From Variovorax paradoxus B4 (GTDB lineage Bacteria; Pseudomonadota; Gammaproteobacteria; Burkholderiales; Burkholderiaceae_C), in contig NC_022247.1 in NCBI RefSeq assembly GCF_000463015.1, positions 5,269,501 through 5,333,500 on the forward strand: a stretch of 64,000 bases of DNA, written 5' to 3'. Position 1 is the stretch's first letter. Each line of letters begins with the position of its first letter. Position numbers and translations under genes: made by a program. Below the pieces are notes generated by a model that did not search any database, was not told where the DNA came from, and saw only the letters and a list, made by a program, of their open reading frames with translations. This document shows positions 17,096-25,717 of the stretch, piece after piece.

Positions 17096-17488
17096 ATGCC
17101 CAAGCAAGCCATCATCCCGGCCGGAACCACCACCCCGATCGCCCCGTTCGTGCCCGGCACCATGGCCGACGGCATCGTCTACGTGTCGGGCACGCTGCCC
17201 TTCGACAAGGACAACAACGTGGTCCACGTGGGCGACGCCTCCGCGCAGACGCGCCACGTGCTCGAGACGATCCAGAACGTGATCAGGACGGCCGGCGGCA
17301 CCATGGACGACGTGACCTTCAACATGATCATGATCAAGGACTGGGCCGACTACGCGAAGGTCAACGCGGTGTACGCCGAGTTCTTTCCGGGCACCAAGCC
17401 CGCGCGCTATTGCATCCAGTGCGGCCTGGTGAAGCCCGATGCGCTGGTCGAGATCGCGTCGATCGCCCACGTCGGCAACAAGGCCTGA
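17096..17488 (+). CDS. rutC: 3-Aminoacrylate deaminase RutC (RidA family)
   Basis: YjgF/RidA-family protein of 130 aa, the usual length. It promotes deamination of aminoacrylate to malonic semialdehyde. The family core is clear: G-T-L-P-F-D near 40, a Q-T-R-H-V-L-E-T-I segment, and the C-terminal [27 protein letters not shown] lies before the ATG. rutD starts 2 bp after the stop. Confidence 0.94.
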   Translation: MPKQAIIPAGTTTPIAPFVPGTMADGIVYVSGTLPFDKDNNVVHVGDASAQTRHVLETIQNVIRTAGGTMDDVTFNMIMIKDWADYAKVNAVYAEFFPGTKPARYCIQCGLVKPDALVEIASIAHVGNKA

Positions 17489-17490
17489 GC

Positions 17491-18291
17491 ATGCCGCTGC
17501 ACTACGAAGTGCATGGGCCGGCCGACGGCGAGGCGGTGCTGCTGTCGTCGGGCCTCGGCGGTTCGGCCGCCTTCTGGCAACCGCAGCTTGGCGCGCTGGT
17601 CGAAGCGGGCCATCGCGTGATTGCGTACGACCAGCGCGGCACGGGCCGCAGCCCCGCCGCGCTGAACGCGGGCTACGCCATCGCCGACATGGCACGCGAC
17701 GTGGTGCGGATTCTCGACGCCACGTCGACGCCGCGCTGCCACCTGGTGGGCCATGCGCTGGGCGGGCTCGTCGGCCTGCAGCTGGCGCTCGACGAGCCCT
17801 CGCGCGTGGCAAGCCTGGTGCTGGTCAATGCGTGGTCGAAGCCCAATCCGCATTCGGCACGCTGCTTCGATGCGCGGCTCGCGCTGCTCGATGCCTGCGG
17901 CCCGCGCGCGTATGTCGAAGCGCAGCCGATCTTCCTGTACCCCGCCGCCTGGTGCGCGGAACATGCGCAGCGCGTGGCCGACGAGGTCGACCATGCGTTT
18001 GCGCACTTCCCGGGCGAAGCCAACATGCGCGCACGCATCGGCGCGCTGCGTGCCTTCGACGTCGACGCGCGCCTTGGCGACATCTCCGTGCCCTCGCTGG
18101 TGGCCGCCGCCATGGACGACGCCCTGGTGCCGTGGACCTGCTCGCAGCGCCTGGCCGATGGCCTGCACGACGTCACGCTCCACTTCATGCCGCACGGCGG
18201 CCACGCGCACAGCGTGACCGAGGCCGGCGCCTTCAACCGCAGCCTGCTCGACTTTCTCACCCGGGTCAGCGCACCCGGCGTTCTCGCATGA
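17491..18291 (+). CDS. rutD: Alpha/beta-hydrolase-fold protein RutD
   Basis: Protein of 266 aa in the fourth rut position, associated with aminoacrylate breakdown or detoxification. It has the alpha/beta-hydrolase fold ([21 protein letters not shown]; late H-G-G-H-A-H-S-V). At the nucleophile elbow it reads L-V-G-H-A-L-G-G, with Ala where a hydrolase would have Ser. As I remember the E. coli protein it also has G-H-A-L-G, so this is a family trait rather than decay. The stop overlaps the rutE ATG. Confidence 0.93.
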   Translation: MPLHYEVHGPADGEAVLLSSGLGGSAAFWQPQLGALVEAGHRVIAYDQRGTGRSPAALNAGYAIADMARDVVRILDATSTPRCHLVGHALGGLVGLQLALDEPSRVASLVLVNAWSKPNPHSARCFDARLALLDACGPRAYVEAQPIFLYPAAWCAEHAQRVADEVDHAFAHFPGEANMRARIGALRAFDVDARLGDISVPSLVAAAMDDALVPWTCSQRLADGLHDVTLHFMPHGGHAHSVTEAGAFNRSLLDFLTRVSAPGVLA

Positions 18292-18884
18292 CCAAGACCC
18301 CAGCCCTCGACGATGCCGCACTGGCACTTCTTTTTACCGAGGCGCGCAGCCACAACGGCTGGACTGCCGAGCCCGTGACCGACGCGCAGGTCCGCCGGAT
18401 CTACGCGCTGGCCTGCATGGGACCGACCTCGGCCAACTGCTCGCCCGCGCGCTTCGTGTTCGTTCGCACGCCCGAAGGCAAGCAGCGCCTCGCGCCGGCG
18501 CTTTCCAAGGGCAACCTCGACAAGACCATGGCGGCTCCCGTCACGGTGATTGCCGCGTGGGACCGCAGGTTCTACGACAAGCTGCCCACGCTGTTCCCGC
18601 ATGCCGACGCGCGCAGCTGGTTCACCGGCAGCCCCGAGGCCGCGCACGAAACCGCCTTTCGCAACGCCAGCCTGCAGGCGGCCTACCTGCTGCTCGCCGC
18701 GCGCGCGGTGGGGCTCGACGCCGGGCCGATGTCGGGCTTCGACAAGGCGAAGGTCGACGCCGCGTTCTTCGAGGGCACCGACTGGAGCGCCAACTTCCTG
18801 ATCAACCTCGGCCATGGCGATCCGGCCAAGGTGTTCGGCCGCCTGCCGCGGCTCGCCTTCGACGAAGCCTGCATCCTGGCCTGA
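18288..18884 (+). CDS. rutE: Malonic semialdehyde reductase RutE
   Basis: Nitroreductase-fold FMN protein of 198 aa that reduces malonic semialdehyde to 3-hydroxypropionate. Typical motifs are [22 protein letters not shown] near 45, G-P-M-S-G-F-D in the C-terminal half, and N-L-G-H-G-D near the end. The ATG at 18288 overlaps the rutD stop as ATGA. The gap to rutF is 24 bp. Confidence 0.94.
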   Translation: MTKTPALDDAALALLFTEARSHNGWTAEPVTDAQVRRIYALACMGPTSANCSPARFVFVRTPEGKQRLAPALSKGNLDKTMAAPVTVIAAWDRRFYDKLPTLFPHADARSWFTGSPEAAHETAFRNASLQAAYLLLAARAVGLDAGPMSGFDKAKVDAAFFEGTDWSANFLINLGHGDPAKVFGRLPRLAFDEACILA

Positions 18885-18908
18885 AGCCCGTCACGGAAAT
18901 TTCTCCTC

Positions 18909-19451
18909 ATGCTGCTGAACGCAATGGCATCCAACCACGTCATGCCGAGCGGCGCGCCGCCCGCGCTGCCCAAGGCCGACTACCGCAACGCCATGGCGCG
19001 GCTGGGCGCGGCGGTCAACATCATCACCACCGACGGCCCGGCCGGCCGCGCCGGCTTCACGGCCTCGGCCGTGTGCAGCGTGACCGACGAGCCGCCGATG
19101 CTGCTGGTGTGCCTGAACCGTTCGGCCTCGGTGTACCCCGCGTTCACGGCCAACCGCGTGCTCTGCGTGAACGTGCTGGCCGCAGGGCACCAAGCGCTCT
19201 CGGGCCTGTTCGGCGGCAAGACGCCGATGGACGAGCGCTTTGCCGCGGGCCGCTGGAGCCGCAAGGCCACGGGCTCGCCGGTGCTCGAAGATGCCGCGGC
19301 CTCGTTCGACTGCCGCGTGGTGCAGGCTACGAGTGCGGGTACGCATGACGTGCTGTTTTGCGAGGCGCTGGCGATTGCCATGGGTGGCGCGGCGCAGAGT
19401 CTCATCTACTTCGATCGGCGGTATCACGAGATCGCGGCGCCGCCGCACTGA
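18909..19451 (+). CDS. rutF: FMN reductase RutF
   Basis: NADH:flavin reductase of 180 aa in the HpaC/RutF split-barrel family. It supplies reduced FMN to RutA. Seen motifs are [34 protein letters not shown], and C-V-N-V-L-A. It ends the rut operon, and no rutG permease follows. The next gene is rutR, convergent. Confidence 0.95.
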   Translation: MLLNAMASNHVMPSGAPPALPKADYRNAMARLGAAVNIITTDGPAGRAGFTASAVCSVTDEPPMLLVCLNRSASVYPAFTANRVLCVNVLAAGHQALSGLFGGKTPMDERFAAGRWSRKATGSPVLEDAAASFDCRVVQATSAGTHDVLFCEALAIAMGGAAQSLIYFDRRYHEIAAPPH

Positions 19452-19462
19452 CTCTTCTTTTT

Positions 19463-19504
19463 TCCCTCTCTCCCGTCTTCTCCCCTCTCCCGGAGGGAGA
19501 GGGA
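19463..19504. repeat. CT/GA-rich hairpin between rutF and rutR
   Basis: TCCCTCTC (19463-19470) pairs with GAGAGGGA (19497-19504), with a further pyrimidine/purine palindrome between them. The composition resembles a half copy of the GC-rich repeats at 35 kb and 39-41 kb. It separates two convergent genes but lacks a T run after the stem, so a terminator role is only possible. Confidence 0.4.
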
Positions 19505-19512
19505 GCAAGTCC

Positions 19513-20259
19513 CTAACGCGGCGTGATTCCTTGCAGCACGATGCGCTGCACGTTCTCCACCGTCTGCTCGAAGAAGGCCGCGTCTTCCAGCGTATGCCCC
19601 GTCAGCGCCTGCACCTGCACGCCGAAATCCGCATAGTGCTGCGTGATGGCCCAGAGCGCGAAGATCAGGTGGTGCGGATCGACCGGGGCGAGCTTGCCGG
19701 CTGCGATCCATGAACGGATGACCTCCGACTTGCGCTCCACCAGCGTGCGCAGCTCGCGGTCGAGTTCGTCGCGCAGGAGCGGTGCGCCCTGGATCATTTC
19801 GAGGCAGAACAGGCGCGATGCATCGGGCCGGTCGCGCGAGACCACGAGCTTGCGGCGGATGTAGCCGCCGATGGCTTCGCCCGGGTCCTGCTCGGCACTG
19901 AAGCCGCGCAGCGGCTCGAGCCACAGTGCGAGCAGGTCGCGCAGCACGTTGACGTACAGCTCCTCCTTGTTCGCGAAGTAGTAGAGCAGGTTGCTCTTGG
20001 ACACATCGGCGCGCGCCGCCACCTGGTCGATCGAAGTGCCATGCAATCCGAAGCGCGAGAACAGGCCCAGCGCGGCGCCGAGGATGGCGCTGCGCTTGTC
20101 CTCGATCTGGCGCAGCCTGCGGCTCACCGCGGATGCGCTGCGCACGGCGGGTTTGGCGCGCTTGCGCGCCGGGCTCTTCACCGGGATGGTCACCGGGCTT
20201 TTTTTGGCCGGGATCTTCTTCGTGCTGCTGGCTGCGGCCAGCGCCTTGGTCTTCGGCAT
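19513..20259 (-). CDS. rutR: TetR-family pyrimidine regulator RutR
   Basis: Repressor of 248 aa. After a Lys/Ala/Pro-rich N-terminal tail of about 45 residues comes the RutR HTH (A-A-L-G-L-F-S-R-F-G-L-H-G-T-S; V-S-K-S-N-L-L-Y-Y-F). A ligand domain follows closely along E. coli RutR as remembered (S-R-L-F-C-L-E-M-I-Q-G-A-P-L-L; Q-H-Y-A-D-F-x-x-Q-V; F-x-Q-T-V-E-N-V-Q-R-I). Known ligands are uracil and thymine. It is convergent with rutF and divergent from the oxygenase/transporter operon, whose RutR box at 20387 could also autoregulate rutR. Confidence 0.92.
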   Translation of the reverse strand: MPKTKALAAASSTKKIPAKKSPVTIPVKSPARKRAKPAVRSASAVSRRLRQIEDKRSAILGAALGLFSRFGLHGTSIDQVAARADVSKSNLLYYFANKEELYVNVLRDLLALWLEPLRGFSAEQDPGEAIGGYIRRKLVVSRDRPDASRLFCLEMIQGAPLLRDELDRELRTLVERKSEVIRSWIAAGKLAPVDPHHLIFALWAITQHYADFGVQVQALTGHTLEDAAFFEQTVENVQRIVLQGITPR

Positions 20260-20386
20260 CTTCCCTCGCTTCGTCGATTGCTGATTCTTTCAACGCGCAC
20301 CACTGTAAGGCCGCGGTGCATCGCGTTGCGCCAGGACGGCCTCGGGGCGCCGCCGGCACGCACCATGCTGACGCGGCCAACGCGTT

Positions 20387-20402
20387 TTGTCCATTTGGTC
20401 CA
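20387..20402. promoter_or_regulatory. Second RutR box
   Basis: TTGTCCATTTGGTCCA matches 14 of 16 positions of TTGACCA-NN-TGGTCAA, with one mismatch in each half. It lies between rutR (start 20259) and the operon starting at 20455, and touches the upstream edge of the sigma54 promoter. Confidence 0.72.
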
Positions 20403-20403
20403 A

Positions 20404-20420
20404 CTGGCACAGACGTTGCA
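20404..20420 (+). promoter_or_regulatory. Sigma54 (-24/-12) promoter of the oxygenase/transporter operon
   Basis: CTGGCACAGACGTTGCA matches the sigma54 consensus at GG, CAC and the full TTGCA -12 element with correct spacing. It begins 1 bp after the RutR box. The -12 element is about 35 bp before the ATG at 20455, the same distance as in the rut promoter. Confidence 0.82.
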
Positions 20421-20454
20421 TGGCGAAAGGCATGCCAAGCACGAGGACCGACAC

Positions 20455-21459
20455 ATGACCACACTGCTGTCCGTACCCATCATCGATCTCGCGCCCTACT
20501 TCGCCGGCACGGCCGAAGGCAAGGCGGGGGTTGCGACAAAGGTCGACGAGGCCTGCCGCAGCATCGGCTTTCTCGTCATCACCAACCATGGCATTCCCGC
20601 CGAGCTGATCGCGCGCGTGTCGCAGCTCTCGCGCCAGTTCTTCGACATGCCGCTGGCCGAGAAGCGCAAGGTCGACCGGCCGCGCGAAGACGCGGTGCGC
20701 GGCTACAGCGCGGTCGGCGAAGAAGGGCTTTCGTACAGCCTGGAAGAAGCCGCGCCCGGCGATCTGAAGGAATCGTTTTCCATCGGCCCCTCCCACGTGC
20801 CGGACGACGACTACCACCGCGGCCCTGCCGCCGGCCCGCACTTCGAGCCCAACAGCTGGCCGCCGATCGACGGTTTCCGCGAGGCCTATGAAAGCTACTT
20901 CGAGGCGATGAGCGATCTCTCGCGCTCGCTGATGCGCATCTTCGCGCTCGGCCTTGCGCTGCCCGAGCCGTTCTTCGACGACAAGATCGACCGGCACATC
21001 AGCATGTTCCGCGTGCTGAGCTATCCGCCGCAGCGCGAAGCGCCGCTGCCGGGCCAGCTGCGCGCGGGCGCGCACAGCGACTATGGCAGCCTCACCATCG
21101 TGCTGCCCGACGACAAGGGCCTGCAGGTGTTCAACAAGGCGGGCCAGTGGGTCGACGTGCCGCAGGTGCAGGGCGGCCTGGTGGTCAACATTGCCGACCT
21201 GATGATGCAGTGGACCAACGACCAGTGGGTGTCGACGCTGCACCGCGTGGTCAACCCGCCCTTCGAGGTGGCCAGCACCAACCGCCGCCAGTCGCTGGTG
21301 TTCTTTCACCAGCCCAACTACGACGCGATGGTCGAGTGCCTGCCGAGCTGCCTGGCACCGGGCGAGCAGCCGAAGTACGCGCCCATTTCATCGGGCGACC
21401 ATCTCACGTCGAAATTCGTCAAGCAGACGACCTTCGGCGGCACCAAGGCCGTGGCTTGA
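20455..21459 (+). CDS. Fe(II)/2-oxoglutarate oxygenase, isopenicillin-N-synthase family (first copy)
   Basis: Cytoplasmic oxygenase of 334 aa. Iron ligands are H207-x-D209 in G-A-H-S-D-Y-G-S-L and H263 in S-T-L-H-R-V-V-N-P, and the 2-oxoglutarate anchor is R278-Q-S280. The N-terminal DIOX_N part reads V-P-I-I-D-L-A-P-Y-F and N-H-G-I-P. The ATG at 20455 follows GAGGA. It is the first gene of the RutR-box/sigma54 operon. Fungal thymine-7-hydroxylase belongs to the same superfamily, so hydroxylation of a pyrimidine or methylated base is a reasonable but unproven role. Confidence 0.9.
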   Translation: MTTLLSVPIIDLAPYFAGTAEGKAGVATKVDEACRSIGFLVITNHGIPAELIARVSQLSRQFFDMPLAEKRKVDRPREDAVRGYSAVGEEGLSYSLEEAAPGDLKESFSIGPSHVPDDDYHRGPAAGPHFEPNSWPPIDGFREAYESYFEAMSDLSRSLMRIFALGLALPEPFFDDKIDRHISMFRVLSYPPQREAPLPGQLRAGAHSDYGSLTIVLPDDKGLQVFNKAGQWVDVPQVQGGLVVNIADLMMQWTNDQWVSTLHRVVNPPFEVASTNRRQSLVFFHQPNYDAMVECLPSCLAPGEQPKYAPISSGDHLTSKFVKQTTFGGTKAVA

Positions 21460-21461
21460 GC

Positions 21462-21848
21462 ATGGCCCATCTCTCCTACGTGAACGTCTTTGCGAAGGAC
21501 GTGGTCGCGCTCAGCGGCTTCTACCAGCGCGTGTTCGGCTTCCCAGAGATCGAGGCCATTCGATCGCCGATCTTTCGCGGGCTCGACACCGGCAAGTCGA
21601 GCCTCGGCTTCAACGCGCTCGAGGCCTACGAGTTGCTGCACCTGGCCGAATTTTCCGACACACCCGGCGTGAAGTTCCTGCTGAACATCGACGTCGACAG
21701 CAAGGACGACGTCGACCGCATGGTGCCCGTCGCGCTCGACGCCGGCGCCACGCTGGTGAAGCCGCCGTACGTCACCTACTACAACTGGTACCAGTCGGTG
21801 CTGCTCGACCCCGAGGGCAACGTGTTTCGCATCAACTTCATGATGTGA
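21462..21848 (+). CDS. VOC (glyoxalase/dioxygenase-fold) protein
   Basis: Vicinal-oxygen-chelate protein of 128 aa with two beta-alpha-beta-beta-beta halves (Y-V-N-V-F-A-K-D-V-V-A-L-S-G-F-Y; D-A-G-A-T-L-V-K-P-P-Y; Y-Q-S-V-L-L-D-P-E-G-N-V-F-R-I). The D-P-E-G-N motif and terminal R-I-N are standard. Catalytic chemistry is unknown. It starts 2 bp after the oxygenase stop, so it is part of the same operon. Confidence 0.88.
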   Translation: MAHLSYVNVFAKDVVALSGFYQRVFGFPEIEAIRSPIFRGLDTGKSSLGFNALEAYELLHLAEFSDTPGVKFLLNIDVDSKDDVDRMVPVALDAGATLVKPPYVTYYNWYQSVLLDPEGNVFRINFMM

Positions 21849-21915
21849 CGCACGCGGCGCGCCCTTCCTTCTTCCTTCCCTCTCCCTCGACACGCTTCCC
21901 ACGAAAGGTCGCTCC

Positions 21916-23022
21916 ATGCTGCGCATTCCCACTCACGGCTTCACCTCCGGCCTTGCCATGGCGCTCGCGGCCGGCGGCGCGCTGTTCACGCTGCCCGCCG
22001 TGGCCGCCGACGGCTTCACGCTCAAGGACAAGCCGAAGATCGCCATGCTCTACTTCGGCCCGAAGAACGACGGCGGCTGGACGCAGGCCTTCGACGAAGC
22101 GCGCGTGAAGGTCGAGAAGGAGATCGGCCAGAAGATCCAGTTCGTCGAGAACGTGCCCGAAGACGCATCGGCCATCAAGCCTGCGGCCGAGAAGTTCATC
22201 CAGCGCGGCGCCAACATCGTGATCGGCACCGCCTTCGGATACTCCGACAGCTTCAAGGACCTGGCCGCCAAGTACCCCGGCGTGGCTTTTCTCAACGGCT
22301 CGGGCACCACCAACGGCAGCAACCTCGAATCCTTCTACGGCCGCACCTACGAGAGCCAGTATCTCTGCGGCATGGCCGCGGGCGCGGCCTCCAAGACCGG
22401 CAAGCTCGGCTTCGTCGCGGCCAACCCCTTCGGCGTGGTGAACTGGACCATCAACGCCTTCGCGCTCGGTGCGCAGAAGATGAACCCCAACGCCACGGTC
22501 AACGTGATCTACACCGGCGCCTGGAACGACCCGGTGAAGGAACGCGCCGCCGCGGCCGCGCTGATCGACCAGGGCGCCGACGTGATCGGCCAGCACGTCG
22601 ACTCGCCCACGCCGCAGATCGTGGCGCAGGAGCGCGGCGTGTACGGCACCGGCCACCACCGCGACCTGCGCCAGTTCGCGCCCAAGGCCACGCTGTGCTC
22701 GTCGGTGTGGGTGTGGGACCGCTTTCTGACGCCCGAGCTCAAGAAGATCATGGCCGGCAACTGGAAGCCCGGCCAGTACGGCGCCTTCATCGAGATGAAG
22801 GACGGCGGCACCGACATCGCGGGCTTCGGCCCCGCGGTGCCCAAGGACAAGGCCGCGCAGATCACGGCCGAGCGCGACGCCATCATGAAGGGCAAGCAGG
22901 TCTACGCCGGTCCGCTCGCCGACCGCGACGGCAAGGAGCGCGTGGCCAAGGGCGCGGTGCTGTCGGATGCCGATCTCTGGAAGATGGACTGGTTCGTCAA
23001 GGGCGTGGTGACGCAGAAGTAA
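21916..23022 (+). CDS. BMP-family (nucleoside-type) ABC transporter substrate-binding protein
   Basis: Periplasmic binding protein of 368 aa with a Sec signal ending A-V-A before A-D-G. It belongs to the basic membrane protein family (I-A-M-L-Y-F-G-P-K-N-D-G-G-W-T; G-T-A-F-G-Y; A-N-P-F-G-V-V-N-W-T-I-N-A-F). Such proteins bind nucleosides or purine/pyrimidine-like ligands. The following three genes complete the importer. A 67-bp gap with pyrimidine-rich sequence separates it from the VOC gene, without an obvious terminator. Confidence 0.92.
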   Translation: MLRIPTHGFTSGLAMALAAGGALFTLPAVAADGFTLKDKPKIAMLYFGPKNDGGWTQAFDEARVKVEKEIGQKIQFVENVPEDASAIKPAAEKFIQRGANIVIGTAFGYSDSFKDLAAKYPGVAFLNGSGTTNGSNLESFYGRTYESQYLCGMAAGAASKTGKLGFVAANPFGVVNWTINAFALGAQKMNPNATVNVIYTGAWNDPVKERAAAAALIDQGADVIGQHVDSPTPQIVAQERGVYGTGHHRDLRQFAPKATLCSSVWVWDRFLTPELKKIMAGNWKPGQYGAFIEMKDGGTDIAGFGPAVPKDKAAQITAERDAIMKGKQVYAGPLADRDGKERVAKGAVLSDADLWKMDWFVKGVVTQK

Positions 23023-23040
23023 GAAAAGAAGGCAACGCCA

Positions 23041-24573
23041 ATGCCCAACGCGCTCGAGCTCACCGGCATCCGCAAGTCCTTCGACGGCTTTGCGGCACTG
23101 ACCGACGCGCACTTCGAAGCGCGCTGGGGCGAAGTGCATGCGCTCCTGGGCGAGAACGGCGCGGGCAAGTCGTCGCTGATGAACATCGCGGCCGGGCTCT
23201 ATGCGCCGGAGGCAGGCCGGCTGCTGGTGGACGACAACGTGGTGCGCTTTGCCGGACCGCGCGATGCGGCCAGGCACCGCATCGGCATGGTCCACCAGCA
23301 TTTCAAGCTGGTGCGGCCGTTCACGGTGGCGCAGAACATCCTGCTCACCGCGCCGGTGCCGGCCGAGTTCCAGAGCCACGGGGAGCGCCTGCGCGAGATC
23401 TCGCGCGACATCCGCAACAAGGCCTCGGAGCTGGGCTTCGAGATCGATCCATCGAAGCGCATCGACGCGCTCTCGATTGCCGAGCAGCAGCGCGTCGAGA
23501 TTCTCAAGGTGCTGCTGGCGGGCGCGCGCATCCTGATTCTCGACGAGCCCACCGCGGTGCTCACCGACCAGGAGGCCGCGCGCCTCTTGCAGACGGTACA
23601 AGGCCTCGCGCGCGGCGGCTCTGCCGTGGTGCTGGTCACGCACAAGATGGCCGACGTGAAGACCTACGCCGACCGCGTGACGGTGATGCGCGGCGGCCGC
23701 ACGGTGGCCACGCTGGAGCCGGGCGCCACCTCGGTGGCCGAACTCGTGAAGCTCACGGTGGGCGAATCGATTGCCACGCAGGGTTTTCAGGCTGCGAAGT
23801 CGCCGCGCGGCCCGGTGCGGCTCACGGTGCGCGGCCTGCGCTCGGCGGCATCGCCCGAGGGCCGCCGCGTGCTCGACGGCGTCGAGCTCGAACTGCATGC
23901 GGGCGAAATCTACGGCCTGGCCGGTGTCGGCGGCAACGGACAGGGCGAGCTGGCCGGCGCCATCATGGGCCTGCCGGATGCCGGCGGTGCGCTCGAAGGC
24001 GAGATCCACCTGAGCGGCCACGGCGACCTCAAGGCCATGAGTGCACCAGAGCGCCGCAACGTGGGCATTGCCGCGATCCCGGCCGACCGCTACGGGCTCG
24101 CGCTGGCCGGTGGCCTTTCGGTGGCCGAGAACTACGCCATCGGCCGCGTGCACACCGGCCGCTACGGCCCGGCCTGGCATCTGCGGCGCGGGCGCATCCA
24201 GGACGACACGCAGGAAGCGGTGCGCGCCTTCGATGTGCTGGGGGTGCGCTCGGTGGCGCAGAAGGCCGCGCTGCTGTCCGGCGGCAATGCGCAGAAGCTG
24301 GTGCTCGCGCGCGAGTTCGGCAAGGCGCCCTCGCTGGTGCTCGCGCACAGCCCGAGCCGCGGGCTCGACGTGCGCGCGAGCGCCGAGGTGCATGCGCGCC
24401 TGCGCGCCGCGCGCGACGGCGGCGCCGCGGTGCTGCTGATCAGCGAAGACCTCGACGAGGTGCTGCAGCTGGCCGACCGCGTGGGCGTGATGACGCGCGG
24501 GCGCATTGCCGGCGAGTTCGCGCAGCCCGCCGACCGGCAGGCGATCGGGCAGGCGATGGTGGACCATGGTTGA
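23041..24573 (+). CDS. Nucleoside-type ABC transporter ATPase (double ABC domain)
   Basis: ATPase of 510 aa with two fused nucleotide-binding domains, as in YufO/NupA-type importers. Domain 1 has Walker [10 protein letters not shown], signature L-S-I-A-E-Q-Q-R-V-E, and Walker B L-I-L-D-E-P-T. Domain 2 has a degenerate P-loop (G-V-G-G-N-G-Q-G-E), signature L-S-G-G-N-A-Q-K, and A-H-S-P-S-R-G-L-D in place of Walker B. That asymmetry is usual for this family and suggests one active ATP site. It overlaps the next gene by 8 bp. Confidence 0.93.
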   Translation: MPNALELTGIRKSFDGFAALTDAHFEARWGEVHALLGENGAGKSSLMNIAAGLYAPEAGRLLVDDNVVRFAGPRDAARHRIGMVHQHFKLVRPFTVAQNILLTAPVPAEFQSHGERLREISRDIRNKASELGFEIDPSKRIDALSIAEQQRVEILKVLLAGARILILDEPTAVLTDQEAARLLQTVQGLARGGSAVVLVTHKMADVKTYADRVTVMRGGRTVATLEPGATSVAELVKLTVGESIATQGFQAAKSPRGPVRLTVRGLRSAASPEGRRVLDGVELELHAGEIYGLAGVGGNGQGELAGAIMGLPDAGGALEGEIHLSGHGDLKAMSAPERRNVGIAAIPADRYGLALAGGLSVAENYAIGRVHTGRYGPAWHLRRGRIQDDTQEAVRAFDVLGVRSVAQKAALLSGGNAQKLVLAREFGKAPSLVLAHSPSRGLDVRASAEVHARLRAARDGGAAVLLISEDLDEVLQLADRVGVMTRGRIAGEFAQPADRQAIGQAMVDHG

Positions 24574-25717
24574 CGCCACGCTCGCGGCCATCGCGCAGCC
24601 GGCGCAGACCGATCCGGATGCCGCGCTCCGGGCGCGGCGCCAGCCGCTGGCGCGCCGGCGCTATGCGCTGGAGATCCGCCAGCACATGGGATGGCGGCGG
24701 CAGGCGCTGATCCTTGCGGCGGCGCTCCTTGCGGGCCTTGCGATTTCCGCCGCCATCCTGGTGGCGGCCGGCGTTCCCGCGGACGAGCTCGCCAACGAGT
24801 TCGTGATGCAGACTTTCTTCGACGGCCAGAACTTTCGCGCCGTGCTGTTCCAGGCCGCACCCATGATCCTCGTGGGCCTGGCCGGCTCGCTGGCGTTTCG
24901 CGCGCGCTTCTGGAACCTGGGGCTCGAGGGCCAGATGATCTGGGGCGCCATCGGCGCGACGGCCGTCTCGATGTGGCAGATCGGACCCGAGCCGCTGCGC
25001 CTGCCGCTGATGTTCGCGGCCGCCATCGGCTGCGGGCTGCTCTGGGTGCTGGGGCCGGCGTGGCTGAAGATCCGGCTCGGCGTGAACGAGATCATTTCCA
25101 CGCTGATGCTCAACTACATGGCGGCCAACTTCCTGCTGCACCTGGTCTATGGCAGCTGGAAGGATCCGAAGGACAACTTCCCCTACTCGCCGCAGTTCCG
25201 CATCTTCGAGCGGCTGCCCGAACTGGGCGCCGGCGTGAGCAGCGCCATCGTGCTCGCGGCCGTGGTGGCGCTCTTCGCATGGTGGCTGGTGGGCGTGAGC
25301 CGCGCCGGGCTGTACCTGCGCTTCGTCGACGCCAATCCGCGCGTGGCGCATGCCAATGGGGTGCCGGTGCGCCGCACCATCTACGGCGCCGTGCTGCTCT
25401 CAGGCGCGATGGCCGGGCTCGCGGGCCTGGCGGTGGCCTCCGGGCAGGAAGGGCGGCTCACGCAGGCCTTCTACCAGGGGTACGGCTTCTCGGGCATCCT
25501 GATTGCCTTTCTTGCGCGCAACAACCCGCTCGCGGCCACCGTGGTGGCGCTGCTGGTGGCGGCCCTGTTCGTCACCGGCCGCAGCCTGCAGGTGTTCTAC
25601 CAGGTGCCGTTCTCGATGGTGCAGCTGATCCAGGCCATCATCGTGGTGTGCGTGGCGTCGAGCGATTTCTTCATTCGCCATCGGCTGCGCCGCGTGGGTG
25701 GGGAGGCAGTGCAATGA
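24566..25717 (+). CDS. Nucleoside-type ABC transporter permease (first)
   Basis: Membrane protein of 383 aa in the BPD_transp_2 family. It has a cytoplasmic N-terminal tail of about 50 residues, then about nine hydrophobic segments, with the family motif F-W-N-L-G-L-E-G-Q-M-I-W-G-A near 115 and G-V-N-E-I-I-S-T-L-M-L-N-Y near 170. The ATG at 24566 overlaps the ATPase stop. It pairs with the next permease to form the channel. Confidence 0.92.
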   Translation: MVDATLAAIAQPAQTDPDAALRARRQPLARRRYALEIRQHMGWRRQALILAAALLAGLAISAAILVAAGVPADELANEFVMQTFFDGQNFRAVLFQAAPMILVGLAGSLAFRARFWNLGLEGQMIWGAIGATAVSMWQIGPEPLRLPLMFAAAIGCGLLWVLGPAWLKIRLGVNEIISTLMLNYMAANFLLHLVYGSWKDPKDNFPYSPQFRIFERLPELGAGVSSAIVLAAVVALFAWWLVGVSRAGLYLRFVDANPRVAHANGVPVRRTIYGAVLLSGAMAGLAGLAVASGQEGRLTQAFYQGYGFSGILIAFLARNNPLAATVVALLVAALFVTGRSLQVFYQVPFSMVQLIQAIIVVCVASSDFFIRHRLRRVGGEAVQ

